DNA of 64,000 nucleotides, from NCBI GenBank assembly GCA_025617745.1, contig CM046855.1:15593880-15657879 (forward strand). Direction: 5' to 3'. A program made the translations under genes and the position numbers. The notes beneath the pieces are model-generated. The model saw nothing but the letters and a program-made list of their open reading frames with translations, was not told the DNA's origin and made no database searches. The stretch is from Heliocidaris erythrogramma (Eukaryota; Echinodermata; Echinoidea; Camarodonta; Echinometridae). Shown here in pieces: positions 1-11,253 of this stretch. Within the stretch, counting starts at the first letter, position 1, and every line of letters starts with the position of its first letter.

Positions 1-380
1 AGCACCTTTTCCATTTGCTTTGTGCAGAAAATTTCAAAAATTTACATTTTCTTGGTTGTTGATGAAGAAATTGACCTATTTCATTCAAGGGTCGTTCGAG
101 ATCATATGTACGTTAATTATATCGAGGGTGCATGTCTAATTAAATATTTTCTTCAGAGAAAAAGAGAAATTTATGAATTATTCAGTACAAAGCAAATGGG
201 TTCTTAGAGGACCTTGAAAGATACATTACAGAGTTGCCACTTTGTGTTTAATCAATTACAGCTTCAAAAATTCATAACTTTCTTATTTTTTTTAGGATTT
301 TCCTCAAACTGTCCCTTATCTGTTTCTATCAATTTTCTGCTTTCATTAAACCCAACTTGATACCAGGGTGGACTTCCCCT
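1..380. mobile_element. 3' part of a TTAA-type MITE (Kolobok-like)
   Basis: The stretch ends in GGTGGACTTCCCCT directly followed by TTAA (381-384). Read in reverse this is TTAA-AGGGGAAGTCCACC, an end of the type I associate with Kolobok-class elements that duplicate TTAA. The other end would lie before the window. The interior wording (CTTCAAAAATTCATAAC, then TTTTCTGCTTTCATTAAA) recurs in looser form at 1540-1640, so both stretches may be one family. No gene is seen here; the 61-codon open frame at 22-207 has no features of a protein. Confidence 0.5.
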
Positions 381-705
381 TTAAGGATAACAATTTTTGT
401 TCAATCATCCTGAAATATGTTAACCCACAATTTGACTTATATTTTTCATCTGCAAATGCTAAATAGTACTATCAAGAGGAATTCTTTGTCTAAATTATAG
501 AAGCTTTGAAAAAGCCCAAAACTCAATATCTATGTAAATTCTGCTGCTGGTAAAATTGAGCTACATTTATGGGAAACATTTTAAGGTCAATCCTCTTTAA
601 GCCTTGAAAAAGTTATAATAATGGCCTCTTAATTATATAGTGCTCATATCTGTCATGCTGTGATGCTCATGGCACTTCATGTTTAAATAAACAGTACCGT
701 AAAAT

Positions 706-877
706 AGGGTGCATAGGAACAAAAAATGGAAGGGTATTTTGACATACTTGTTTTACCTGCTGACCCTGTTTATTTCTTGTATTCATTATAAATGAAAGAA
801 TGAAAAAGGTTTGCTTCAGTACTATGAAAAAATATTTTGTCAGGAAGCTTTAAATTTTGTTGTTCCTATTCACCCTG
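706..877. mobile_element. short MITE with GGGTG(C/A)ATAGGAACAA inverted ends
   Basis: The left end reads AGGGTGCATAGGAACAA. The right end in reverse complement reads AGGGTGAATAGGAACAA, one difference over 17 bases. There is no coding capacity in about 170 bp and no clear target duplication. A single related motif without a partner (GGGTGAATAGGACCAA) occurs near 4646. Confidence 0.5.
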
Positions 878-1109
878 TTATACACTATCTAAAGGTCAAA
901 CTCTCTTGATATTGTCAATGCCGGCAGGGGAGGGGGAGGGGGAAGGGGCTCCAATAAGAAGGATAATCAAATTATCCAATAAGAAGAATAATCAAATTAG
1001 TATAGTTGGTTGATTCAAAATTTAGCAATACAATACAAGCAGAACATAATAATACAAGATACACAGAGAAATGAATGTTAATATGCTATTGTAATACAAT
1101 GGTCTTAAA

Positions 1110-1666
1110 AGAGAATGAAACCCCAAACTTGTATGCACTTTAAGAGAAGAAGAAAAATCATAGAAGCATATCACTGAAAGTTTAAGGAAAAACAGTTAAA
1201 ATAAAGAATTAAAAAAGTTTTTAAAAGAAGATTTTAAAAACCTAAAATCGCTAAATGAAATTGGCAACATACTCATTATGCTAAATAAGAAAATTATCAG
1301 ATTTTAGCTGTTAAACAAAGAAAATTGAAGTTATCAACATTTTGCTTGAAATATATTGTGAGGAATAAATTTATGAATACCACCTATAATACAGAAATAA
1401 AATTTTCTGAGATATATTCAAGGAAAGTGGATTTTTACAACATTTCTATAAGGCAATTGGAAGTATAGCACATTTACATCACAGCATCATATTAGCATAA
1501 TGAGGACATTGCCAATTTCAGATCTCCATTCATTTAGCGATTTTAGGATTTCAAATATTCATAACTTTTTTATTAGTTGTCCGTTTTTCCTCAACCTTTC
1601 ACTGATATGCTTCTTTGATTTTTCTGCTTCTATTAAAATGCATTTATTCTTGGGGTTTCATTCTCT
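1110..1666. mobile_element. MITE with AGAGAATGAAACCCCAA inverted ends
   Basis: AGAGAATGAAACCCCAA at the left matches the reverse complement of TTGGGGTTTCATTCTCT at the right. TAAA flanks both ends, so a 4-bp target duplication is likely, close to the TTAA preference of Kolobok/piggyBac-type elements. Length is about 557 bp and it is noncoding. The open frame at 1500-1703 lies across its right end and is not a gene. Confidence 0.6.
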
Positions 1667-1674
1667 TAAATCGC

Positions 1675-1850
1675 TTCTGCCACTTTCCACCCAGTTGAAG
1701 TAAATGGGTACCCAATAGGAAGAAATTCCTTGATCGCTTTATCACGGTATCATGGCTAAAGTCGAGGTAACAGTATAATGCAGGCCACTCAGCAGGCCCC
1801 TCAGGGACTGATGAGTGTACCCTGGGTAAACAAGACATATTATTTTCATT
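1675..1850 (+). mobile_element. degenerate SINE fragment, same family as 40136-40470
   Basis: TCTGCCACTTTCCACCCAG followed by AAATGGGTACCC parallels the middle of the fuller SINE at 40136-40470 (CATTTGCCATCTCCACCCA, then AAATGGGTACCC). The tRNA-like head is missing. It sits just upstream of the ribokinase exon, presumably within an intron of that gene. Confidence 0.4.
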
Positions 1851-2001
1851 ATCATGTGTTTTTGATGGTCACTTATTAGCACAGCAGACATCTGCATCGC
1901 CTTCTTCAATTTTATATTTCAACAGAGGGTCATTTCCGCTCATTAATAGCTGAGCAAAGGACAAACTCAATTTGTTAAAATTATCTTGTTTGTCATATTA
2001 G

Positions 2002-2190
2002 ACAGAACTCCTGACTGGCCTCACTGTGTCCTGCGTAGAAGAAGCTAAGAAGGCATCATTATTTCTGCTTGATAAAGGATGCAAGACTGCTATTATCACC
2101 CTTGGAGGTGAGGGGGCTGTCTATGCCACTGCCAAAACAAGAACTCCTCTTCATATTCCAGTTAAAGCTGTGACACCAGTTGATACCACT
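2002..2190 (+). CDS. RBKS: ribokinase, penultimate coding exon
   Basis: Ribokinase phosphorylates D-ribose to ribose-5-phosphate in the cytosol and feeds the pentose phosphate pathway. This 63-codon exon follows an AG acceptor at 2000-2001 and ends at a GTGAGT donor starting at 2191, both in phase 0. It encodes TELLTGLTVSC and later AIITLGGEGAV, then ends in VTPVDTT. In PfkB-family sugar kinases the TLGxxG stretch precedes the nucleotide site and VDTT is immediately followed by the catalytic GAGD anion hole. The next exon supplies exactly GAGD. Upstream exons with the ribose-binding part are outside the window; I found none between 1 and 2000. The open frame continues past the donor only as intron read-through. 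Confidence 0.93.
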
Positions 2191-3962
2191 GTGAGTAAAA
2201 AAAAAAAATATAACATGAAACCTAAATATGTTGTTTATTTGATAAAAATTCTCTTTTTTACGCCAATCAATGTTGAAGGAATTTTAATAGTTTCACGCAG
2301 CATTCTTCATAGTGTTATATCCTGTTGTAAGTTTATTTTTATGCATGCGAATTACTGATACTGTTGCTCCATCATATTAGTTTCAGATTTCTTCTAGTCT
2401 GATGAACAAAGAAATACCTTGTGAGACCTCAAACAGATTCCCTGGCCAATATGGTGAAAATAAGTTTGACAAGCAATCTTATATTGCTTCTTTTTTCTTC
2501 CGGATATGAAAAATATGGTTATCTTCAAAGTTACCTTTGATAAGTCATCTATGTATTGTGTTTATAATGAGTTGTCCAATGACATAGTCCTGTATTGGAA
2601 TTTGAAGTATACAACAGTATGTTTGAATGATGTGCTTGACATCTATGGGTGGAACTACCCTGTGTTTAATATCAATAAAATCTGTTCAGATGATGAAAAT
2701 TAGAAGAAGAAGAAAAAAAAATGGCTGCTGAGGAGCAATTGCCCAATAAAAAAATTAATGCTTGTTTTTGTTATTAGATTATGTTTCTGTAAATAAAAAA
2801 TTACCAGATTTAATATATTTTGTAGTCTAGTCTACCTTTTTGCAGTGAATAATTCATTTCGATCTAAAGAGGGTTTCATTAGAATTAGAAGATTAAATGC
2901 AGTAATTGTTTTCTTTTTCGGTGGTTGTGGGTGGAATGCTTTAATATCTTTGTTTTCCCAAGCAATAAATCCCCTTTTTAGCTTGAAAAAATAATTAGGC
3001 ACTTCTGAAACACGTGCAAGTGATACAATGGGGGTACTAATTTTTCTAGTGAACGTTCATTTTTCTGAAACACAAAATTCTCATACCATGGGGTTTATAG
3101 CTCTGAGAATGAAATACGGTTCTGATAATTCTGAACATTTATTGCATTACTCGAAAAAGGTTCATAATTCTGAAAATGAAATTAAGTTTATAATTTTGAT
3201 AACGAAAAAGGGTTCATATTTCTGAAAATAAAAAATGGTTCATAATTCTCGCTACCCCAAATACTCAATTTCGGCAACAGATGGCGTTTGTCATGCAAAC
3301 CAGGCATGCGCAGTGCTGACAATATCCCGAGTGGGTCGACAAGTGTTTGTCTTTTTGCATTGAAAATGTACACAGGTATTACAAAAATCCTCGAGTTTGA
3401 GTATAAATTAACCGACATGTTTGAAAAGACACCATGATTTATTGAGACAATTGGTTGCATTTTCAAAATTTGAGTGGTTTATGTCATGCGATTCAAAAAA
3501 GCATTTTAGCACTCATTTTATTCATAAGCCGTAGTATTTCAATACGGACCGGAAGTGAAGTTGACGAAGATGCGGACCATTTCCATGCATAATATTGCCC
3601 TCTACGTCGAAAATTGCATATTTGAGGTAGCGAGAATTGTGATAATAAAATAGGGTTCATTAGTCTGAAGGTTCAAAATTTCAAAAAAATGATGTAGGGT
3701 TCTATTACTCTTTCAGAATAATTAACATTAAGAATTATGAACCCTATTTCATTTTCGGAATTATGAACCTCGTTTCATTTTCGGAATTATGGACCCTATT
3801 TTATTTTCAGAATTACGTATCCTATTTCATTTTTGGAATTACGAACCTTCAGAATTATGACCCTTTGAAGCAAACAAACCTTTGGAGTAATGAACCTTCG
3901 GAATTATGAACCTTCAAAAATATGGCAATATAACTTATACCATTATGTAACTCAATTTGCAG
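2191..3962 (+). other. last intron of the ribokinase gene
   Basis: A GTGAGT donor at 2191 and a TTTGCAG acceptor ending at 3962 delimit a 1,772-bp intron. Its last third is a foldback repeat (3028-3925) that ends only about 40 bases before the splice acceptor, leaving a weak pyrimidine tract (ACTCAATTTGCAG). The stretch 2200-3000 is plain AT-rich sequence; the 65-codon open frame at 2506-2703 shows nothing recognisable. Confidence 0.85.
3028..3925. mobile_element. foldback element, family B (26-bp GGAATTATGAACC units)
   Basis: The left arm (3028-3240) has repeats of GGTTCATAATTCTGAAAAT. The right arm (3660-3925) has the same units in inverse orientation, TTCGGAATTATGAACC, so the element can fold back on itself. 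A non-repetitive core of about 400 bp (3245-3650) lies between them. Units run about 26 bp with core ATTATGAACC and are eroded here. The same family occurs at 9998, 29166, 45037 and 46035. Confidence 0.7.
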
Positions 3963-4136
3963 GGAGCGGGTGATGCATTCATCGGTTCTCTGGCCTTTTA
4001 TCTCGCAAATTATCCATCCCTAGAACTTGGTGAGATGATAAAGAGATCATGTGAGATTGCTACTACAAGTGTTTTATCTCCTGGTACTCAGACCAGCTAT
4101 CCTTGGAAAGAAAGCCTTGCTTCGCATCTCTTATGA
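3963..4136 (+). CDS. RBKS: ribokinase, terminal coding exon
   Basis: The exon follows TTTGCAG and opens with GAGDAFIGSLAFYLANYP. This is the PfkB-family signature in which the Asp of GAGD is the catalytic base and the preceding glycines form the anion hole for ATP phosphates. It continues with EIATTSVLSPGTQTSYPW and ends at TGA (4134-4136) after 57 residues. The phase-0 join to the exon at 2002-2190 gives VDTT-GAGD, the continuity expected for the family, and the C-terminal GTQ(S/T)SYP text matches animal ribokinases from memory. No frameshift or lost key residue is seen, so the gene is probably functional. Confidence 0.95.
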   Translation, partial: GAGDAFIGSLAFYLANYPSLELGEMIKRSCEIATTSVLSPGTQTSYPWKESLASHLL

Positions 4137-6829
4137 AAACTCCTAACAATTTCCTTCTATAGTTTTATCATGAAAAAATAATTACTGATCATGCAATTTT
4201 GTTTTGAAAGAACAGTCTACAAGTTATTCTAAATGGTTGAGTATGTTATGAACCCTTTCATGACAGGAATTATTTAAGGGCTAAATTGATCACAATTTGT
4301 TCTTCAAATTGGCAACAAAAATATTTTTCTTTTAATACTACATGTATATGGTTCTAATAAAATGTAATGTCTTTGAAAACAATATACATGGTTAGGAGCT
4401 TTGATGAAAAGATGAAAACAATTGCCAATTTTGATAAAAACAATGATTTTGAACCTCTCAATGTGTTGCCAATCTAAGAACCTTTTTAAAATTCCTGACA
4501 TCAAACGCAATATGGTCATGCAACAAAAATGGACGCAGTGTGTGCAGAAATCTTTGCTCTTTCTACTCATGCATCTTGTATATTTTTTAGGGTTCTGAAT
4601 CATAAGTTATTTAGGCCAAACCACAAAATGTCATTTGTCTTGAAAGGGTGAATAGGACCAATTTTGTATTAGGATATTTTTAATCATCAAAATTACAGAG
4701 TTGCATTTCTTTCTGTGAAATGGTGCTACTGTAATATTCTTCCATATGGGAATTAAAAAAAACTGGAAGAAAATTACAAACTGCAAAAACTCATAACTTC
4801 TCTCCATGGAGAATCAAGAAAGAATAACGGAGATCTATTACCTATAAATGTTCCTTACCTTTAAGGCACGTGTACTGTATGTACCTGGGGATATTAAGAT
4901 GAAGCCTTGATGCTTTCCAGCTATGAACATCCCCAGATGCTACATATCTTGTCAATAGGTGGAGGTATGTTAGAGAGGTTGTTCACCCCGAGTGTGCGAA
5001 ATGTTTTTTCCTGATGTCTTCTTAGTGGGTATTGTAGTATAGAACTTATAATCAGTGGCAAGATAAGTCCATGATTGGTACAATTACATGAAAATATACA
5101 ATTCATTGAAATTAGAGATTCTAACTCTATGATAATGAGCCACTTCCATTCTGAGCTGAGATTTAGCTCACATTGTGCTTTTACCTATCCATTATTGTAT
5201 GGGAAGAAATAATGCAGATATTGGATTAATTAATGAGATACTTTAAAATAATCAACATGTGCACGTACATTGAACAGTTCAGATTTTATTAATTGCCAGT
5301 TAAATGTAAATTTCATTTTTATAAGTAAAAAAATGTTTTTCCCATAAAAATTCATATTTTGACTCAATTATTGCATCTTTTGTGGTTTTGAGCTGGTGTG
5401 TCACAGATGATGGGTGTTTACAGTAATATCCATTGCTGTTTCACAATTTCAGCAATTTGATACCATTTAATGATTAAATTATGTCATTTGATTAAGATAC
5501 TTGATGCATCATGGAAAGAATTATTTAATTTCCAAGTCCCAATTCCTCCCAGCAAGAATAACTTCATTTAAACATATTTTGTTTTATTAATGAAAGAGGG
5601 ATTTTGTTGAGTAGAATTGTACTACTTGATAATTACACTTAATCATTGATAATCCCCAAAGGCAAGTACATATTTATTATTTATGAGCAGTGTGTAATTT
5701 TCTTACCCATGTTATGATAAAGAAAATTTCTTAACTCCCAAACTAGAACAAATCTCTGTCATTCCCTATAAAACAAACTTACAGTCGTATATATTCTAAT
5801 ATCACTATGCTTGGCCATTTTATCTTGAAGAAATTAACATTTGAAATATGATCTTAAGCCCATATGTCAATTTTCTTTGATTTTGATGCATTTATGACCA
5901 TTTTCGACAGTGTACATTTGCCATTGAACGTTCCGGACGCAAAATTTCTTTGGTAACTCGTTAAAATATAGGTAAATGAGTATCCATACAAAAGAATTGG
6001 TTGTGTTCCGAGATTGGACTAAGGGTGATCCATGACCTTGAACTTGGCTTATTTTGAAAATATCCCAAATATGAGGGCGCTCTTTAGCAAAACCGCTTGG
6101 ACAAACGTTCTGATTTTTTTTTAGGTTTGTTCAATTACTAAAAGTATTCAAATATACAAAATATTGGGTCCTAAGCTTTTTTGATTTTGAAGCTATGAAC
6201 CTCCAAACATACACTTGAAATCACAGATTTTACAGTTCACGCCATTTTCGGTGACCTTGTACGCGAAAACGGAGAATCGTATTTGTGCCATGATTATTTT
6301 TTTTTGTAAAGGGCATAAAGTTCTCTCAATATCCAGACAATGAGCTCTCTGTGTGAAGAATTTTGGCTACAGTTGTCAATCAAAAATGCATAAATTTAAT
6401 TAGCCTTATTGGTTTGTCCGTGCATTGGTTGCTAGGCGAGGCCATATCTTAGCAACCGTTTGACCTTGGGGCAAAATATTTTGGAGTTTTCCGTCAGACA
6501 CTTGGGGGAACATTTGGTGCGAGTTTAAAGAAAATCAAAGGGGGTCGGGTGACAACTTGTCTGAAAATCCGTTGATTTGATGTGGATTGATCATTACTGA
6601 TGCACAACATGGCTTTCGACAGGTCCTCTCAACTACAACCCAATTCACATCAGGCTTACACGACCGGTCCACTATTCTTCAACGTCGTAGTCAGGTTGAC
6701 ATCGTCTTCTTCGACCCGGGAATCCTAATTATTTTGTCACGCGGGCCAGAAATATTCCTGAAATTATGCCTGAATACATTGTCACTTTAGAACCGCGAAA
6801 ATGTAATTTCGTCATCAAACTGTTAGAAT
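4137..6829 (+). other. ribokinase 3' UTR and AT-rich intergenic sequence
   Basis: An AATAAA at 4356-4361, about 220 bases after the ribokinase stop, is a candidate polyadenylation signal. Beyond it I see no gene. Open frames at 4304-4603 and 4921-5106 (minus) lack splice signals or recognisable sequence. The part 5850-6560 looks like old repeat sequence but I cannot pair its ends. Confidence 0.5.
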
Positions 6830-8060
6830 TAAGATAGGTGGTGCCGGAGACATTATGTTTTCGGGTTGTCCGCACATGAGGTATGAACTTCAAACTTGGT
6901 GCTAGTATGTATAACCATAGGAAGACGATCTGATAAGATTTTGAAGTCCATAGGTCAAAGGTCACAGAGGTCAATTTCTGAAATTGCAGATGTTAGCCTT
7001 GTTCATGCGTTATCTCAAGAACTATTTGACGTATGAACTTCAAACTTGGTACTAGTATGTATCACCATAGAAAGAATTTGAATACGTAGGTCACAGGTCA
7101 AAGGTAATAGAGGTCAATTCTGAAATTGCAGGTTTTAAACGTGTTAACATGATAATGTCAAGAATCATTTGATCCATTAACTTCAAACTTGGAACTAGTA
7201 TGCATCACCATAGTGAGACGAACTGATTAGATTTTTGTTCACGTAGGTCAAATGAGACAGGTTGTAGAGGTCATTATACAGGTGTATGTGAAATTAATGT
7301 TTTTTTACCTTTGTTATCACCATATCTCAAGTATTTTGTTTTCATGACTAGGAAGAGATAAAGTGATCAGACTTTTGGGTTATAAGGTGTAAGGTCAAAT
7401 GTATTTTATTCTGGTCTGATTAGATTTGGGGTCACGAGGTCAAAGGTCACAGAGGTTATGTATATATGAAAATGGATTGTACTTATAACTTAAGAACCAT
7501 TTGGCGAATCAATTTCATAATTTTCTCATGTGTGCATATATGGGAGTGATGATCTGAGTTGATTTTGGGGTCATGAGGTCAAAGGTCACAGAGGTCATTA
7601 TATACCTTGAAATAGAGGTTCTCACAAGAACTCAAGAACGATTTAATGGATTAACTTCAAATTGGTATACATGTATATAATTGGATGACAATGATTTGAT
7701 TAGATTTGGGAGTCATGGGTGCAAAGGTCACAGAGGATGTTATATACCTGTAAATAGACTGTTCTTGCAATAACATGAGCACGGCTTAAAACAAATCAAC
7801 ATGAATGTGTGATATATTTCTGATCTGGCAAGGGCGGAGGCATACATTTCAAGAATTCAACTAGTTTACCTTTGTTATATCACCATATCTCAATTATTTT
7901 GTATTCATGACTAGGAGGAGGTAAAGTGATCAGACTTTTGGGTTATAAGGTGTAAGGTCAAATGCCAAAGAGGTCAATTAACATGTAATTAGAGGTTTTT
8001 TATTCTGGTTATCACAATATCTCAAGAACAGTTTGAGCCATCAACTGAATTTAGAATTTG
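6830..8060 (+). repeat. degenerate ~140-bp tandem repeat carrying AGGTCA direct repeats
   Basis: The units contain CTTCAAACTTGG, ACTAGTATGTATCACCATAG, GATTAGATTTTGGGG, GGTCAAAGGTCACAGAGGTCA and a 'TATCTCAAGAAC..TTTGA' block, repeated at least seven times with much decay. Within it, AGGTCA-N-AGGTCA (a DR1 arrangement) is perfect at 6952-6964, 7088-7100, 7437-7449 and 7576-7588. At 6952 and 7576 a third AGGTCA follows after three bases. The sites belong to the repeat unit and need not be in use. Confidence 0.75.
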
Positions 8061-8805
8061 CGGAGGCATATAGGGGACGCAGCCGCATTCATCTTGTTTC
8101 ATTCATTCAACAATGAAGAATTAAAGCATCAAAGTGTACATGAAATATATAGTTTTCATACAAATTCATGATGTATTTTGCTTGTTATGCCACAGTCACA
8201 CGTCCACGTAGCATAACGCCTAGCCTAGCCTCGCCTCACGTGAGTAGCAGTGGCTCTATCTCTTGTCGCTGAAATTTTGTACATGTTCAAAAAATTTGTG
8301 AGACAAATTTCTCAAAATATAGTCAGATTTGTCTCTGGTGTCTCGAACCCTTCACAAATTCAGTTTCCGTGATTCAGAAAGTGCAAGAAATGTCAGACAA
8401 CTTTGTGAGGGGTTGGTGACCTATGAAACTAAATTGTGACTGATTGGAGACAAAAAAATAGAATCTGACATACCGGGTGCAAGACAAATGGGACATAGCT
8501 GAGACACTTTGAGACTGAATTGAAGGAAGAAAAAAATTGCGCGACATTCGACATAGCGCAAATGTCGTGCAACAGTCGCACGACAGGTATGCCAACTCCA
8601 GGCGAATTTTGGCTCCAAATCTGCAAATACGGCTGGGCTTTACGTGAAAATGGGCTGCACCATTATACTTCTATAAGATATAACTGAGCACTACAGCTTG
8701 CCGTGTTAAAAAAAAGTCTTTGCACTCCTACTGCATGTAGCACATTTTATTTTCCATGTATATATATATACATGTATATACAGGAAGGACTCACACATTT
8801 TCAGC
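8061..8805. other. no gene recognised; old repeat-like sequence
   Basis: The stretch has GAGACAAAT/ATTTGTCTC words in both orientations (8300-8345 and 8450-8520), suggesting a decayed inverted element, and a TA/CATG-rich patch at 8755-8785. Three overlapping minus-strand open frames of 65-73 codons (8374-8626) share no feature of a protein. Confidence 0.4.
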
Positions 8806-8809
8806 GAAC

Positions 8810-9340
8810 CCCCTATGACACCAGTTTTTATTTTTAAGTAATGCAATTGTCATAAATAGCATAATTAGCTAATTAGCATATGTGCAATATATGGACTTCT
8901 TTGCCATTGTGTATCCAGAAAACCTGAAAACATAAATAATTGAACTTTTCTAGGGTTTTCTCTGACGAGGAATTCATTTATGACACCAGTTTTTATTTTT
9001 AATTAATGCAATTGTCGTAAATAGCATAATGAGAATAATGAGCTAATTAGCATAGGTGCAATATATAGACTTCTTTGCCATTGTTTATCCAGAAAGCCTG
9101 AAAACATAAATAATACAACTTTTCTAGTGTTTTCTATGACGAGGAATTCATTTATGGCACCAGTTTTTATAATTAAGTAATGCAATTGTCGTAAATAGCA
9201 TATGTGCAATATGTAGATTTCTTTGTCATTATCTAGAAAGCCTGAAAATGGTGCAATGCAACATTTTAAAACACTTTTTAAAGACAACAAATTAGTTGAG
9301 AAGATGTTCCATGTAAATGTAGTATAATTAGCATAATTAA
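8810..9340 (+). repeat. array of ~136-bp units (outer element, left side)
   Basis: Three to four units share TGACACCAGTTTTTATTTTT, TAATGCAATTGTCGTAAAT, GCATAATTAGCTAATTAGC, TGCAATATATGGACTTC and CCTGAAAACATAAATAAT. The same units appear in inverse orientation at 10770-10896 and 26421-26945. They are the outer layer of the nested structure. Confidence 0.75.
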
Positions 9341-9487
9341 CATACAGGTTGTAATAAATGAATTTTCATATTTGCATTTACTGATATGGTAAATCCAGAA
9401 AATTCTGGGATGACAGATTTAATGTGTATACATTTTTATAATGACCAATATTTACCTCAGAGGGCAACCATGTTCAATGGGTGCCAG

Positions 9488-9660
9488 GTAAAAATGCCAG
9501 AGGTAAAAAGGCCAGAGGAAAATATGCCAGAGGTAAAAATGCCAGAGGTAAAAATGCCAGAGGTAAAAATGCCAGAGGAAAATATGCCAGAGGTAAAAAT
9601 GCCAGAGGTAAAAATGCCAGAGGTAAAAATGCTAGAGGAAAAAATGCCAGAGGTAAACAC
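9488..9660 (+). repeat. 15-bp tandem array (TAAAAATGCCAGAGG), left arm
   Basis: About a dozen head-to-tail 15-bp units AATGCCAGAGGTAAA with small variants (GAAAAT, AAAAGG). The inverse array lies at 10558-10685. Because 15 is a multiple of three, open frames run through it on both strands and give KMPEV-type or ARGKN-type repeat peptides. These are artefacts of the repeat. TU elements of sea urchin are described as having 15-bp outer repeats, but I cannot test whether this is that family. Confidence 0.85.
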
Positions 9661-10557
9661 GCGTTGGGTGATGTCAGGAACAAAAAGTAAAGAGGCAAAA
9701 TATGCCAGCTGCATACTAGGAGAATATAGGTGAAAATCAAGGGGTGAAATATAGAGAAGGTCTAGAAGCAAACCTGACATCTGCTTATTTTACTTTTTAG
9801 ACTATTTCTTTTTTGGTTTGACCGAGTTGGACTCTGGACTCCAGATCGTAGACAAGGCTTTTATTAATCGACGTACGATTTCATTATCCCGAATGGAATT
9901 TGGAACGAGAAGGAAGTCTGCAACTGAATTTTAGGTTTCGAGAAGGGAAAAGGAGGTATGCAAAAATGACATCACCCTAATGCGGGACAGTCCTTTTGTG
10001 GGTAAATATGAACCTTTTCGGAATTATGAACCCTTGGATAAACGAACCTTCGGAATAATGCAACAAATGTTCAGAATTTTGAACCCCCAGGCATGGGAAA
10101 TTACTGTTTGGGAAATACGAACCTTCGGAATAAAGAGATACCCCAACATCATGATACTAACTGTATAACGCAAGGACACAATACCTGTACCTAGTAGTAA
10201 AATAACTTGTACCAAATGATCTTGTCTAGTTTGCTTTTCGTTATCTGTACTTGTACCTCCACTTTTTTTTTTTTTTCAGTTCTCTCTTCTTCAGCAAATG
10301 TACAGGCCGTCACACAAACATCGAGCGTTACAGCGTCGTCAACATTAATACGGGGGAGGGGAGGGGGGGGGGTTGGGGCTCATGCATTAAGTTATAAACA
10401 AGATGCAGATATATTGAAACTGAATTAAATGTGAAAAAAAAGAATATAATATTGAAGTGTTTAACAAAAAAGGGTCGTCAACTGAAAGCGAGTGGCAAAC
10501 AATACATGCATGTTATATCCGGGGGGGGGGGGGGGGGGGGGGGTACTAGCATTTCTT
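9661..10557. other. spacer between the inverted 15-bp arrays
   Basis: It holds a family B foldback fragment (9998-10135), a T-run (10264-10278), a G-rich patch (10352-10372) and a long G-run (about 10520-10542). No transposase-like reading frame is visible. Confidence 0.5.
9998..10135 (+). repeat. family B foldback fragment
   Basis: TTTTCGGAATTATGAACCC, AACCTTCGGAATAATG and GGAAATACGAACCTTCGG are family B units in a single orientation. Confidence 0.6.
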
Positions 10558-10685
10558 TAACTCTGGCATTTTTACCTCTGGCATTTTTTCCTCTGGCATT
10601 TTTACCTCTGGCATTTTTACCTCTGGCATTTTTTCCTCTGGCATTTTTACCTCTGGCATTTTTACCTCTGGCATTTTTACACCGA
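10558..10685 (-). repeat. 15-bp tandem array, right arm (inverted)
   Basis: Eight to nine units of TTTACCTCTGGCATT, the exact reverse complement of the array at 9488-9660. The two arms could pair into a long hairpin with a loop of about 0.9 kb. Confidence 0.85.
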
Positions 10686-10769
10686 ACCGTTCAATGTGGC
10701 AAGGATTGTAACTTTGTAAATTCATTACCTATGCATCTGAGTAGAAGCACTAGACCTTAGACCTTAGAA

Positions 10770-10896
10770 TGTTAATTAGGCTAATTATACTACATCTGCA
10801 TGGAATATCTTCTCATTAACTAATTTGATGTCTTTAAAAAGTGTTTTCAAATGTGCATTGCACCATTTTCAGGCTTTCTAGATAAACAATGACAAA
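10770..10896 (-). repeat. 136-bp outer unit, cut off by the LINE
   Basis: The sequence through TTTTCAGGCTTTCTAGATAA and CAATGACAAAGAA is the inverse of the unit at 9220-9330. It stops abruptly at about 10896 where LINE sequence begins. The array appears to resume at 26421 (ATATGCTAATTATGCTAATT), so this is the left side of the LINE insertion point. Confidence 0.65.
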
Positions 10897-11253
10897 GAAG
10901 TCTACAGGTTGCTCCTATTAGACTTGTAAGTAGCGCACTTGATACCATAAATCAGTCTTGTTTTTTTATTGGAAACGCTGAAGATCTGCTTTGACATTGA
11001 TGATGTTGCTCTCAAATGGATTGAGTCATATTTGACAGATAGACATCAAAAGATCAAGATTGATGATGCTGTCTCTGATTCTTTTCTAGTGCTCTTCGGG
11101 GTCCCACAAGGGTCTCGGTTGGGTCCTCTGTTATTTACTCTGTACACAGGTAATCTCATTACAAAGGTCCACAATAAGTTTCCTGGAATATCATGCCACT
11201 GCTACGCCAATGACATACAGATTTACTGGTCATTTAGACCCTATATGTATTTG
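10897..11253 (+). pseudogene. CR1-like LINE reverse transcriptase, 5' piece
   Basis: The translation shows ordered reverse-transcriptase motifs: a decayed block around SSALDTINQ, WIESYLTDRHQ, then FGVPQGSRLGPLLFTLY and CHCYANDIQIYWSF. The catalytic Y-x-DD box reads YAND, so one essential Asp is lost. There are frameshifts and stops near 10930-10970. Coding sequence stops at 11253 inside the region after the YxDD box, where the 8.6-kb foldback element is inserted; it resumes at 19830. The LINE is 5'-truncated at about 10897, as is usual for the class. It is an inactive copy. Confidence 0.85.

Noticed and set aside
8374..8626. Three overlapping minus-strand frames near 8.5 kb
   Set aside because: Mutually overlapping in different frames, no domain, no splice context.
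9386..9780. Open frames with KMPEV-type or ARGKN-type repeat peptides
   Set aside because: They arise because the 15-bp tandem unit is a multiple of three and has no stops; they exist on both strands.
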